Below are positions 49,201-55,600 of a stretch of 64,000 nt of DNA, piece after piece (position 1 is the first letter of the stretch; every line of letters begins with the position of its first letter). The translations under genes and the position numbers were made by a program. The notes beneath the pieces were generated by a model. It was not told the origin of the DNA. It did not search any database and saw nothing but the letters and a program-made list of their open reading frames with translations. Origin of the DNA: CAIVAT01 sp964473485 (GTDB taxonomy: Bacteria > Bacteroidota > Bacteroidia > Bacteroidales > FEN-979); contig CAYYPH010000017.1 in NCBI GenBank assembly GCA_964473485.1, forward strand, positions 29,631 to 93,630, given 5' to 3'.

Positions 49201-52200
49201 ATGCTCTTGGTATAGGGCGATTGTGCTGTGCATCCGAACTGGCTCGAATAATTAAGCCTGAGCCATTGTGCTCCCGGAAGTGTCCAGTCGACTGTAATGC
49301 TGGCCGTGCCAAGCCCCGAAACAATGGTACCCCCGGATGAAATTTCCCAGGTATAACCGACCATGCCAGGAGTGGTAGAGTATTCTATTACCGGGCCGCC
49401 GATGCAAGAAAGAGAAGGTCCGGTAACCGTTGGTTCCGGCAAAGGCAGAACAATAACCTGTTTTGATGCCATGGAAGGACAAGGGCTGGTGGATGTATAG
49501 CTTACCGAGATGGTTCTTGTGCCCGGCTGGGTCCACAATACCGTAACCGTCATCGTTCCCTGTCCGGCAACGATCTGACCTCCCGTGCTGACCGTCCATT
49601 GATATAAGGACATCCCTGGGTCGGTATTAAATACAAGTGTTCCGTTTTTACATACCGTATCTGTTCCATTGATCGATGCCAGCGGAGTTTGGTTGACCGT
49701 TACCATTTTCTGTGTTGGGGTGATCGTCGGGCACCCACCGGTCCCAGCCTGGTTATTGTATGCCGCAGTGACAACCTTCGGACCAGTAGTATTCCAATTA
49801 ACTGTTATCGAGTAGGTACCCAACCCGTTAACGATATATCCATCCGGGGAAATGTTCCACTGGTAATTAGACTTTCCCTGCTCTGTGTAATAATTGGAAT
49901 TGACATCAGTGCAGGCAAAGGCCGATCCGTTGATCAGAGGTTGAGGGGAAGTGTAAACCGTGACCGATTTTACACCCGGTAGGAGTGCCATACATCCCGT
50001 ACCATTCGAATAGTTGACTGTTATGGTCTGCAATCCTGAACTTAGCCAGTTGACCGTGATTGCATGAGTTCCCTGGCCATCGGTAATGGTCCCACCCGAT
50101 GTAATGGTCCAGGAATAGGAAGACATGCCCGGTTCGGTGAAATAGACGACCGCGTTGCTTGAAGGACAGATTGCGGATGTTCCGGTGATGGTTGGATTGG
50201 GGGATAAGCCAACCGTGACTGTTTTAACCGCCGGCGACAATACCGGACAGCCTGACTGGTTGACATAGGTCACTGAGAGTTGCTTCGTTCCCTGTGTTGT
50301 CCATTCGACCGTTACAAGATGGGTTCCCTGGCCCGATCTGATAGCCCCTCCGGATGACATACTCCAGGAATAGTTCGTCATACCATTTTCAGTAGAATAG
50401 GTCTCAGTATAACCAACGCACGACATGGATGGGCCGGTAATGGACGGGGTAGTATTGGGATTCACCTGAATATATCGCAGGGTTGCGGAAGCTGCCGTAC
50501 AACCGTTACTATTGGTGTAATTGACCGTCAACTGCTGTATTCCGGCAGTGGTCCAGTTCACAGTTACCGTTCTTGTGTTCGTGGGTCCGACTATGTTCCC
50601 TCCGGTTACCGACCACACATATCCTGTCATCCCGGATTCGGTTGAATAGTCTTCCGTAGTGTTGATACAGACCGATTCGTCGCCGGTTATCGTCGGAACC
50701 GGCAAAGGATTAACTGTAATCTGAATGTCGTCGGTATACACCGATCCGCAACTGGTCGAACTGGACTGAACCTGCCTGTACCACGTTGTCACAGTGAGCG
50801 AGCCAGGCTGGTAGCTGAGTGAAGTCGCTCCACCTATATTAATGAAATCGATATTGTTTACCGAGTGTTGCCACTGGTAGGAATATGGTCCGTTTCCTCC
50901 GGTAGGAGCCGTGGCGTTCAGTTGTGAAGGCAACCCCTGGAAACAGATGGACTGGTTGCCTGAGATGAAGCCGGGGATTAACGTCGGGTAAACGGTTATC
51001 TGATAGATGCTGACCTGCCCTGTGCATCCTGCTGCAATAGGAGTGATACTCACGGTAGCTGTGACCGGAACATTAGTCGTATTGTTTGCAACGAACGACG
51101 GAATAGCGGTTCCTGAACCGGATGCCGGGAGTCCGATGGAGGGGTTGTTGTTCGTCCAGGTAAATGTAGTGCCTGAAACAGTTGACGTTAGCGAAGTTGA
51201 TGGAGCAATACTGCCATTGCAATAGTACTGGTCACTGACTGGAATAACCACCGGAGATGGTTTAATGGTGACAGCCTTGACGGCCGTAGCGGTACATCCG
51301 CCAACGGAGGTTTCGACGACTGTCACCTGGCCGGCCTGAGGAATGGAGGTCGAATTATTCCATGTGACGGTGATATCAGGGCCGACCGACAGGCCTTCAA
51401 TCGTTCCGTACCAGGAACCGCTGGCCGGGTTTACCGACCAGTTAAAACCCGAGCCGGCTGATCCCGTCACCGAATAGGCTGCCCCGGGCACCGGGCACAC
51501 CTCGGCCGGACCGGTGATAAGCGGAGAAGGACCACTGACAACGGTGATATTTCTGACGGGGCTTGTGGCGTTACAGTTGCCCGAGGGAACATTGGAATAG
51601 CTAACGCTGATCATTGCCGTACCGGGGGTAGAACCACCGGTCACAGTGATAGAGGATGTACCCTGGCCTGCAAAAGATATCACATTGGGGCCCGAGCCTG
51701 TGACGGTCCAGATATAATTGTAATAATTCATGCCAGGGGGCGGTGCAGGGGCATAGAAAATGGTCGAATTGCCCACACAGATGATGTCTTGGCCGCCGGT
51801 CACCGGGCTGCTGGCCGGGGGGGCTACTACACTAACTGGTTGAACAAAGGGATCTGAATAACAGATAGCAGCTCCTTCCCCTGGCCTGGAAGCCTGCAAG
51901 GTCAAAGCATAATTCCCGGCACTACCCGACCATGTGACATTGCCGGATGTACCCGACCAAACGGGAGGAGAACCTCCCGTGACCACCCAATCATAGTCCT
52001 CACCGGCAACCGGGGAGCTGACCGAATATGGCTGCACAGATGAGACGCAAACCGTAAACACTCCGGTAATCGAAGGCGTGGCAACCCCGATCAAAACAGT
52101 CATGGACGCTGGACCGCTTCCGGTAGCTACATTGATCGTACCCACCCCGGGGAGAGAACCCCAATCAACCGTAATCGCCGGGTTGTTACCTGATATCACG

Positions 52201-52415
52201 ATGGGTATTGCGCCGGTAGAGGAAACAGTCCACTGGTAACTGGGTGTTCCGCCTATTGCAGTATAGACATGCACCCCCGTTCCGACACATACGCTCGCCG
52301 GGCCACTGATCGTCACCTGCGCGGATGCCATGCCGGTCAGACAGAGGTTGAAAATAACAAATGCAAACAGCATTTTTTGTATCCTAGCTACCTGTTTCAC
52401 TGTAAAAGTTTTCAT
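40278..52415 (-). CDS. Giant T9SS surface protein of PKD-like repeats (4045 aa)
   Basis: A 4045-residue secreted protein. A signal peptide (1-33, ending ASAQ) is followed by several Ig/PKD-like modules, then one module of about 95 residues with a TTWYRQVQSSS pattern. A run of 38 PKD-like modules of about 85 residues then fills 41050-50696. Each begins P-T-I-T-G-x-x-x-x-C, has W near its middle (Y-x-W-T-V-S) and ends N-Y-x-N-x-x-G-C. The paired cysteines should form one disulfide per module. The modules form a nine-module unit repeated four times. A short non-repeat region and a type A sorting domain (about 3960-4045: IYPNPADNKVTIAF, GIYYLLIQYGD) end it. There is no catalytic motif; adhesin, stalk or matrix roles fit. 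It is transcribed after a strong hairpin that separates it from the second giant gene. Confidence 0.88.
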   Translation of the reverse strand: MKTFTVKQVARIQKMLFAFVIFNLCLTGMASAQVTISGPASVCVGTGVHVYTAIGGTPSYQWTVSSTGAIPIVISGNNPAITVDWGSLPGVGTINVATGSGPASMTVLIGVATPSITGVFTVCVSSVQPYSVSSPVAGEDYDWVVTGGSPPVWSGTSGNVTWSGSAGNYALTLQASRPGEGAAICYSDPFVQPVSVVAPPASSPVTGGQDIICVGNSTIFYAPAPPPGMNYYNYIWTVTGSGPNVISFAGQGTSSITVTGGSTPGTAMISVSYSNVPSGNCNATSPVRNITVVSGPSPLITGPAEVCPVPGAAYSVTGSAGSGFNWSVNPASGSWYGTIEGLSVGPDITVTWNNSTSIPQAGQVTVVETSVGGCTATAVKAVTIKPSPVVIPVSDQYYCNGSIAPSTSLTSTVSGTTFTWTNNNPSIGLPASGSGTAIPSFVANNTTNVPVTATVSITPIAAGCTGQVSIYQITVYPTLIPGFISGNQSICFQGLPSQLNATAPTGGNGPYSYQWQHSVNNIDFINIGGATSLSYQPGSLTVTTWYRQVQSSSTSCGSVYTDDIQITVNPLPVPTITGDESVCINTTEDYSTESGMTGYVWSVTGGNIVGPTNTRTVTVNWTTAGIQQLTVNYTNSNGCTAASATLRYIQVNPNTTPSITGPSMSCVGYTETYSTENGMTNYSWSMSSGGAIRSGQGTHLVTVEWTTQGTKQLSVTYVNQSGCPVLSPAVKTVTVGLSPNPTITGTSAICPSSNAVVYFTEPGMSSYSWTITSGGTITDGQGTHAITVNWLSSGLQTITVNYSNGTGCMALLPGVKSVTVYTSPQPLINGSAFACTDVNSNYYTEQGKSNYQWNISPDGYIVNGLGTYSITVNWNTTGPKVVTAAYNNQAGTGGCPTITPTQKMVTVNQTPLASINGTDTVCKNGTLVFNTDPGMSLYQWTVSTGGQIVAGQGTMTVTVLWTQPGTRTISVSYTSTSPCPSMASKQVIVLPLPEPTVTGPSLSCIGGPVIEYSTTPGMVGYTWEISSGGTIVSGLGTASITVDWTLPGAQWLRLNYSSQFGCTAQSPYTKSITTTTRPVNPVITGSAVACPGTSGNIYNTQGGMDSYLWSISPGGTILTVPSAGSSSVTVSWNTTGQQWIGVNYLKGGCEPLLPATYSVTVNPMPAPTITGPAAVCVQSAGNVYNTEPGMGTYTWTVSGNGTITAGGTSTSNSVTVKWTGTGTGTVTVNYATAAGCFATNPSVYTVTVSPLPVPSITGPAVVCQNSSGNIYGTETGMTGYVWTVTGGAITGPSNAATVSVTWMMPGTQSISVSYNNTNGCAPVAASVKTVTVNTLPEPSITGPAAACLNSSGNVYTTEAGMTGYVWSVNGGIISGSSNTTSVSVTWNTLGSGTVSVNYINASGCTATVPSVRTVSVQSSIIPSITGPANSCTGHTVIYYTESGMNGYVWTVTAGGQIMAGSGTHSLTVKWNTAGSQVVSVRYTDQLGCTTSVPTTQSVTVNTSPLPTITGTGSLCQWSLGVVYFTELGMTNYTWTITPGGVITGGQGTHAITVDWTGSGTQTITVNYMNASGCNAATATVKAVTVYPVQQPVISGSPTACTDRVVGYSTEAGMTNYQWSVTSGGIILSGAGTNSITVIWNTTGLQSVSVGYNNPQSGCPTMIETVKEVTVFATPVASITGDDATCQNGTMVFTTEPGMALYQWTPGAGGQIISGQNTNSVAVKWTQAGTRTITVSYTSTSPCPSQASRGVTIFAPPVPQVTGPAIACTGGSGVVYSTETGMLNYIWEVSAGGTIVAGGGTNSITVLWNTSGQQWVKASYTNLQGCPATAPTQYLVTVNTRPANPVIIGAATTCAGVVTYPYNTASGMSSYTWSVSAGGTILAEPTGNTSSVTVRWNVAGQQWVGVTYSKDGCEALLPAIYSVTVSPMPVPTITGPAAVCVQSAGNVYNTEPGMGTYTWTVSGNGTITAGGTSTSNSVTVKWTGTGTGTVTVNYATAAGCFATNPSVYTVTVSPLPVPSITGPAVVCQNSSGNIYGTETGMTGYVWTVTGGAITGPSNAATVSVTWITPGTRTISATYTDINGCQPDEASSINVNVLPAPVPTIEGPIQVCNGSIAEYQTEAGMTDYSWTVSAGGSILAGSNSNLVTVSWATPGLKTLTVSYRNTDGCITIVPAVKTVTVRSNVVATITGPDPACTGNKVIYYTEAGMATYLWNISAGGSITQGAGTNSVTVIWNTPGTESLNVIYTDPIGCTQSNPTVKNITVNTSPLPTITGSSSICQGSPGIVYFTELGMTGYTWTCSPGGTITAGQGTNAITVNWTGSGTQTITVNYTNASGCHSGEPASKTIMVNPSPSPIINGPSIICNGNATNYSTESGYTNYQWTLSSGGSIISGLGTNAIVVNWSSVGTHYITVSYLNQGTGCPTLIPSTKTITVNPSPAPSIVGTDSTCLDGTLVFSTQPGNALYTWTVSSGYTILSGQGTNSIAVKFITPGTKIVTVNYTNTNNCSAPLPAVKTVVVYAPPVPLISGLTSACAGGSGFNYSTAAGMSNYFWTVTPGGTISAGAGTNSITVLWSVPGTQTVTLSYTDNHGCNAITPTAFGLLVNTRPLPSLTGTVAACSGSMTSTFTTDPGKSNYQWSVSAGGSILTSPTTTANSITVHWTTPGVKSIWVNYDNENNCNAIVPAQMTCTVYPLPLITLTGPANVCINSTANVYRTEPGMSNYQWTISAGGIITGGGTSASDSVRVTWITSGPQTVSVNYANSNQCMSATPKTLSVTVNPLPAPMISGPVTTCPDISSNVFSTDPGMTGYIWSVSGGGIILGGQGTQTITAIWSQAGTKTVTVNYTNNNGCTAATSTVKTVVVNPLPVPTISGSLNGCISFNSSYTTETGMTGYNWSVGPGGTIVSGVNSPTVTIRWISAGIETISLSYTNSNGCTALPALKTVTVHDYVMPTIAGPDYACTEQPVVYSTEPGKTNYVWTVSTSGVIVSGNGTQSVTVVWYSAGNQTVTVNYTTGAGCTAVNPGMKTITVTVSPVPWIDGPNQVCQASTGIVYTTTNGMLNYTWTVSPGGTITSGNGTASVTVTWTQSGLQTITVNYSDPSGCSAVNASTKTVTVLPYPVPTVTGPLTVCNGSSVVYVTEQGMTGYQWTVTPGGIITSGGTTSLITLDWIYSGLQTITVIYTGLNGCTAVQPTQRSITVYPLPVPTITYDTVACINGTNVFVTEPGMTSYQWTVSPGGIIVAGAGTNSIVVNWTTTGTKTVTVNYADPHGCYPVQLTVKTIKVKPLPMPVITGPAQACLGAVNSLYSTEPGMTNYQWAVTSGGVITSGQGTSSITVTWTSVAPQTVSVSYTGQSGCSAAAPTQYPVVINQPSVPTLTGTSVACAGSTSNLYLTDPGMTNYQWSVSAGGSITTSPTTTSNSINVTWNAAGPQYVTVNYANTFGCSVTTPTTKTVTVLSAPAPTITGVSAVCAGMTGIVYSTEPGNINYLWSVTPGGTITAGTGTNIITVSWLNPGTQTVTVNYTYANGCSAATPGMKSVTVNPLPVPTVTGNATACMNSSTTHTTQAGMTNYLWTVSAGGTIQSGSSGNSIVVQWITPGLKQVSVSYTNANGCTAAAPGTQSVTVYSLPAPTITGSTSVCTGATNITYTTEQGMVNYQWSVSAGGVITSGINTYMITVTWNSPGVQGVTVNYTDAHGCTAPVPTSLPVTVNTIPVPTISGSTSPCVTSGNYTYTTEQGMQNYVWTVSAGGIIVGGQGTRNVQIYWTASGSQSVSVGYSTLQGCISQITTLPVNVNPLPGAPGPVTGDTLICKPELGVLYFVNPIPGAIGYDWAIPAGATIVSGSNTNIITVNYGTAAQSGNISVFGVNTCGNGPYSPVLHVSVHPYPETPHVTVIEPDTLESSAPDGNQWYRNNVAIPGATAQRYVAYLPGDYFVIANPFGCPSDPSNVVGIYPVGQPETNDLSMQIYPNPADNKVTIAFGIRLKEGTLTVRMADNMGRVKHLVKDMRVHGEAIQNIDLGDPPNGIYYLLIQYGDRHFLRKLLIVNEQ
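41535..43817 (-). repeat. Higher-order repeat unit 4 (nine PKD-like modules, 2283 bp)
   Basis: Fourth copy from the N-terminus. It starts with the module PTISGSLNGC and has the marker fifth module with C-I-N-G-T in the CKNGT position. It is followed by two extra single modules (41050-41534). Confidence 0.8.
43818..46115 (-). repeat. Higher-order repeat unit 3 (nine PKD-like modules, 2298 bp)
   Basis: Third copy, starting with PTIEGPIQVC. It is lower in GC and diverged at the DNA level from unit 2, but keeps the same module order, including the module with the extra S-P-T-T-T-A-N-S loop in position 7. Confidence 0.8.
46116..48404 (-). repeat. Higher-order repeat unit 2 (nine PKD-like modules, 2289 bp), GC-richer
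   Basis: Second copy, starting with PSITGPAAAC. Almost all of it is GC-richer than the flanking units; for example the 60-base rows at 46501 and 47941 count 37 and 38 G+C, against 28 at 45121 and 31 at 49321. Confidence 0.8.
46219..46629 (-). repeat. 411-bp perfect direct repeat, copy A
   Basis: Identical base for base to 48508-48918. It encodes most of modules 8 and 9 of unit 2 (CVQSAGNVYNTEPGMG and CQNSSGNIYGTETGM). The copies are 2289 bp (763 codons) apart. Confidence 0.9.
48405..50696 (-). repeat. Higher-order repeat unit 1 (nine PKD-like modules, 2292 bp)
   Basis: First copy, starting with PTITGDESVC. Its last two modules (48508-48918) are DNA-identical to those of unit 2. Confidence 0.8.
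48508..48918 (-). repeat. 411-bp perfect direct repeat, copy B
   Basis: Second copy of the perfect repeat, in unit 1. Sequence outside the pair diverges at once on both sides (mismatches at 46218/48507 and 46630/48919). Confidence 0.9.
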
Positions 52416-52454
52416 AGACGGTCACTCGATTATGTAATTATTACCGATTGTTTG

Positions 52455-52466
52455 ATGTATATACAT
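52455..52466. promoter_or_regulatory. 12-bp palindrome upstream of the giant gene
   Basis: ATGTATATACAT is a perfect palindrome 40-51 bp upstream of the giant gene start. No TAnnTTTG box is seen in this gap, so it is only a candidate regulatory site. Confidence 0.25.
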
Positions 52467-52513
52467 GGAAGGGAATAATCCCGGAGAACATTCCGGAATT
52501 TTCCCCTCATCCG

Positions 52514-52584
52514 AAAAAAAACAATATCCTGTTTCTGGCATCATGATGAATAAGAATATGTTATTCATCATGATGCCAGAAACA
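52514..52584 (-). terminator. Strong intrinsic terminator between the two giant genes
   Basis: A perfect 24-bp inverted repeat (arms 52530-52553 and 52561-52584, 7-nt loop) is followed on the minus strand by eight U (A8 at 52514-52521). It lies 51 bp past the stop of the second giant gene, so it should end that transcript and separate the two genes. Confidence 0.75.
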
Positions 52585-52634
52585 AGGCTGTTATCATCAC
52601 TTCAATGTTATAAAAACATCTTCACTTATGACTT

Positions 52635-55600
52635 TCAAAGTTTGACTACTCTGAACGACTTGACAAAATCTCCCGTTACTATTCTTACCAGGTAGATACC
52701 GGTTGGTTTTCCATTCAGTGAAAATTTCAGCTTGTTTGTTCCCGGTAAAGAATGCTGCGTATGGATTCTCTTGCCCTGCATCGTGAATACTTCCACATTA
52801 AACGATGGAACACTACTTTGATCTTCGGTTTCGACATAGAAGATATCCTCGGTAGGATTCGGATAGAGCCTGAATGTAAGGTCGTCGGATGATGTTTCAG
52901 GCATTGTTTCCTGCCCTGCAATTAAAGTGATCATCGATGGTGTCATGGTGCCACAGTAGTTTCCTGTTGTTGTGATATAGCCATGCATATAACCTCCTGG
53001 TTGAACCACCGTTCCCGGTAGATAAAGTATGTTCTGACCGGCAATCATGGTGGCCGAACCTCCGCTCTGAACGATGAAATGGGTATTGTTTCCCGCAACA
53101 GTTATTGTCTGTACTGCATCATAACATTCTGTTTCACCGCTGCCGATTGTGATGTTCGACAGAGAGACATTTGCTGGAGGGTTGACGCTCACAGCCAATA
53201 CAGTAGGGACAAGCGACTGGCATCCAAACTGATTGACTGTAATGAGGCTCACCGACTGATTACCTGTTGCAAACCAGTTGACCAGGATACTGCTGGTATT
53301 ACCACCCGATATAATGGTTCCTCCTGCGGAAATACTCCATTGATAATCGATCATGCCTGTTGGAGTGGAGTAGACCACAACACTGCCGATTCCGGTCACC
53401 GTAGGTCCGGTGATAGTGGGTTGAGGAACAGGTAACACCGTAACGATCTTTTGTGTAGGTGATGAAGCGGTACATCCTTGCAGATTCGAATAATTCACAT
53501 ACAAACTCCAATTGCCTGATATCTGCCATGTAACCGTTATTACATTTGTTCCCTGGCCACTGGTGATGATGCCGCCTTGTGGCAAAGACCAGTTATAGTT
53601 GCTCATTCCGGGTTCAGTATAATAAACCACGCCGGCTGAAGGACATATGTTCGAAACACCGCTGATGGTTGGCACCGGAGCCTGGTAAACTTCAACCTGC
53701 CTGACAGAAGGAACAGGAGAGATACAGCCACTGGTTGGTATATAGTTCACACTTACAGCATTGATTCCGGCAACATACCAGTTCACTGTAATAGAACTGG
53801 TACCCTGTCCATTGATTATAATCCCGCCTGATGATACATTCCAGGTGTACCCGGTCATTCCGGTTTCGGTTGAATAGTTGGCAATTGAACCACTGCATAC
53901 GCTCGCAGGTCCAGTAATGGTAGGCACGGCCAATCCATTGACTGTGACAGTCTTGACAGCTGAAATACCAGTGCATCCATTCTGGTTGGTATAGCTTACT
54001 CTGACATTCTTAAGTCCAGCCACCTGCCACTGAACTGTTATCGTGGCTGTATTGCTACCAGCCAGTATCGTTCCATCGGGTGAAATATTCCAAACATATC
54101 CGCTCATCCCCGACTCGGTTGAATACGTCTTCAACTCCTGAACACAAGCTGATGAACTACCCGTAATCAGGGGAACCGGTGGAGTAGTAACCATGACGCT
54201 TTTTATACTCGGTGCAGCAGCGGAACATCCATTGGCATTGACATAATTAACTGTAACAAACTGGCTGCCTGCGGTGTTCCAGGTTACGCTGATCGCTCCT
54301 GTGCCCTGCCCTGAAGTGATCGTGCCCCCTGATGAGATGGTCCACACATAGCCTGTCATGCCGGTCTCCGTACTGTAATTATTTCCGGTCGAGCCCACGC
54401 AAGATGTTGATGGACCTGCAACTGACGGTATTGGTAATGGAAACACGGTTACTGTCCTGGAGGCCGGAATAACCGAACCGCAACCCGTTACGGGATCATT
54501 GTAGGATACATTGACCGTCCAATTTCCCGATTGGTTCCATCTAACCATGATTGCCTGGGTTCCCTGTCCTGATGTGATCAAGCCACCTGCGCCAACTGTC
54601 CACACATAGTTAGATTTACCGGGTTCGGTATTATACGTGATGGAGGTACCTGAACACACCTGCGATAAGCCAGAAATTGTCGGCACCGGGGCGGGATTCA
54701 CCACCACCGCTTTTACCGTTGGCTGAAGCGCTGCACATCCGGCGCCATTGACATAGTTTACCGAGACACTTTGGGCTCCGGACGAGGTCCAGATAACTGT
54801 TATTGACCGTGTTCCAAGGCCACTGACAATAGTGCCGCCCTGAGAAACTATCCAGTTATAAGCCGACATACCGGTTTCAGTGTAATAATCCGAACCAACC
54901 GCGCCAGTGCAGACTGTGGAAGGGCCGCTTATTGTGGGAACGGGTAAACTGTTTACGGTCATGGTTATCGCATTAGAAGTTGCCGGGTTGCCAGATAGAC
55001 AGGGTGCCGGCAGATTTGATGTCAGCACGCAAGTAATAACATCATTGTTTGAAGGTACATACATGAAAGTCTGGTTGTTAGTTCCCACATTATTACCATT
55101 GACCTTCCATTGATAGACCGGGGCTGATCCTCCGTTGACCGGATATGCTGAGAACAACACATTTGCACCTGAACACACCGGGTTCGAAGCGGCGCTGATG
55201 GTGACACTAACAGGTGGGTAGGAAGCACAGTTATCCTTTAAACAACGGGCCGAGAATCCCAGTGACTTATTATTTAGGTTCCGGTTCACACTATTAAGGT
55301 TATAAGCCAGGTAACGCGACCAGGCATTTGTCAGCGAGTTCTGGGAGGAGGTCATAAAGTAACCAAACTCCCTGATGCTGCCAAATGTACCATTGGCGTA
55401 ACGCAATCCACCTCCCAACCCCGTAAATCCAGTGGAGTTGACCGCACCGGTATTGGGCGACAGCCAGTGATCAATTCCTACTTCCTTAATTTTACCGCCA
55501 GCGATCGGCTCACCTCCCTGACCGGTCGTTAATACTGACCACTCGTCATCTGATGCCAGGTGCCAACCCTCGGGACAGATACCCCGGACTGACGGAGCCG

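Noticed and set aside
52530..52584. Insertion-sequence terminal inverted repeats
   Set aside because: The arms are separated by only 7 nt and followed by a U-run; there is no transposase, so a terminator is the simpler reading.
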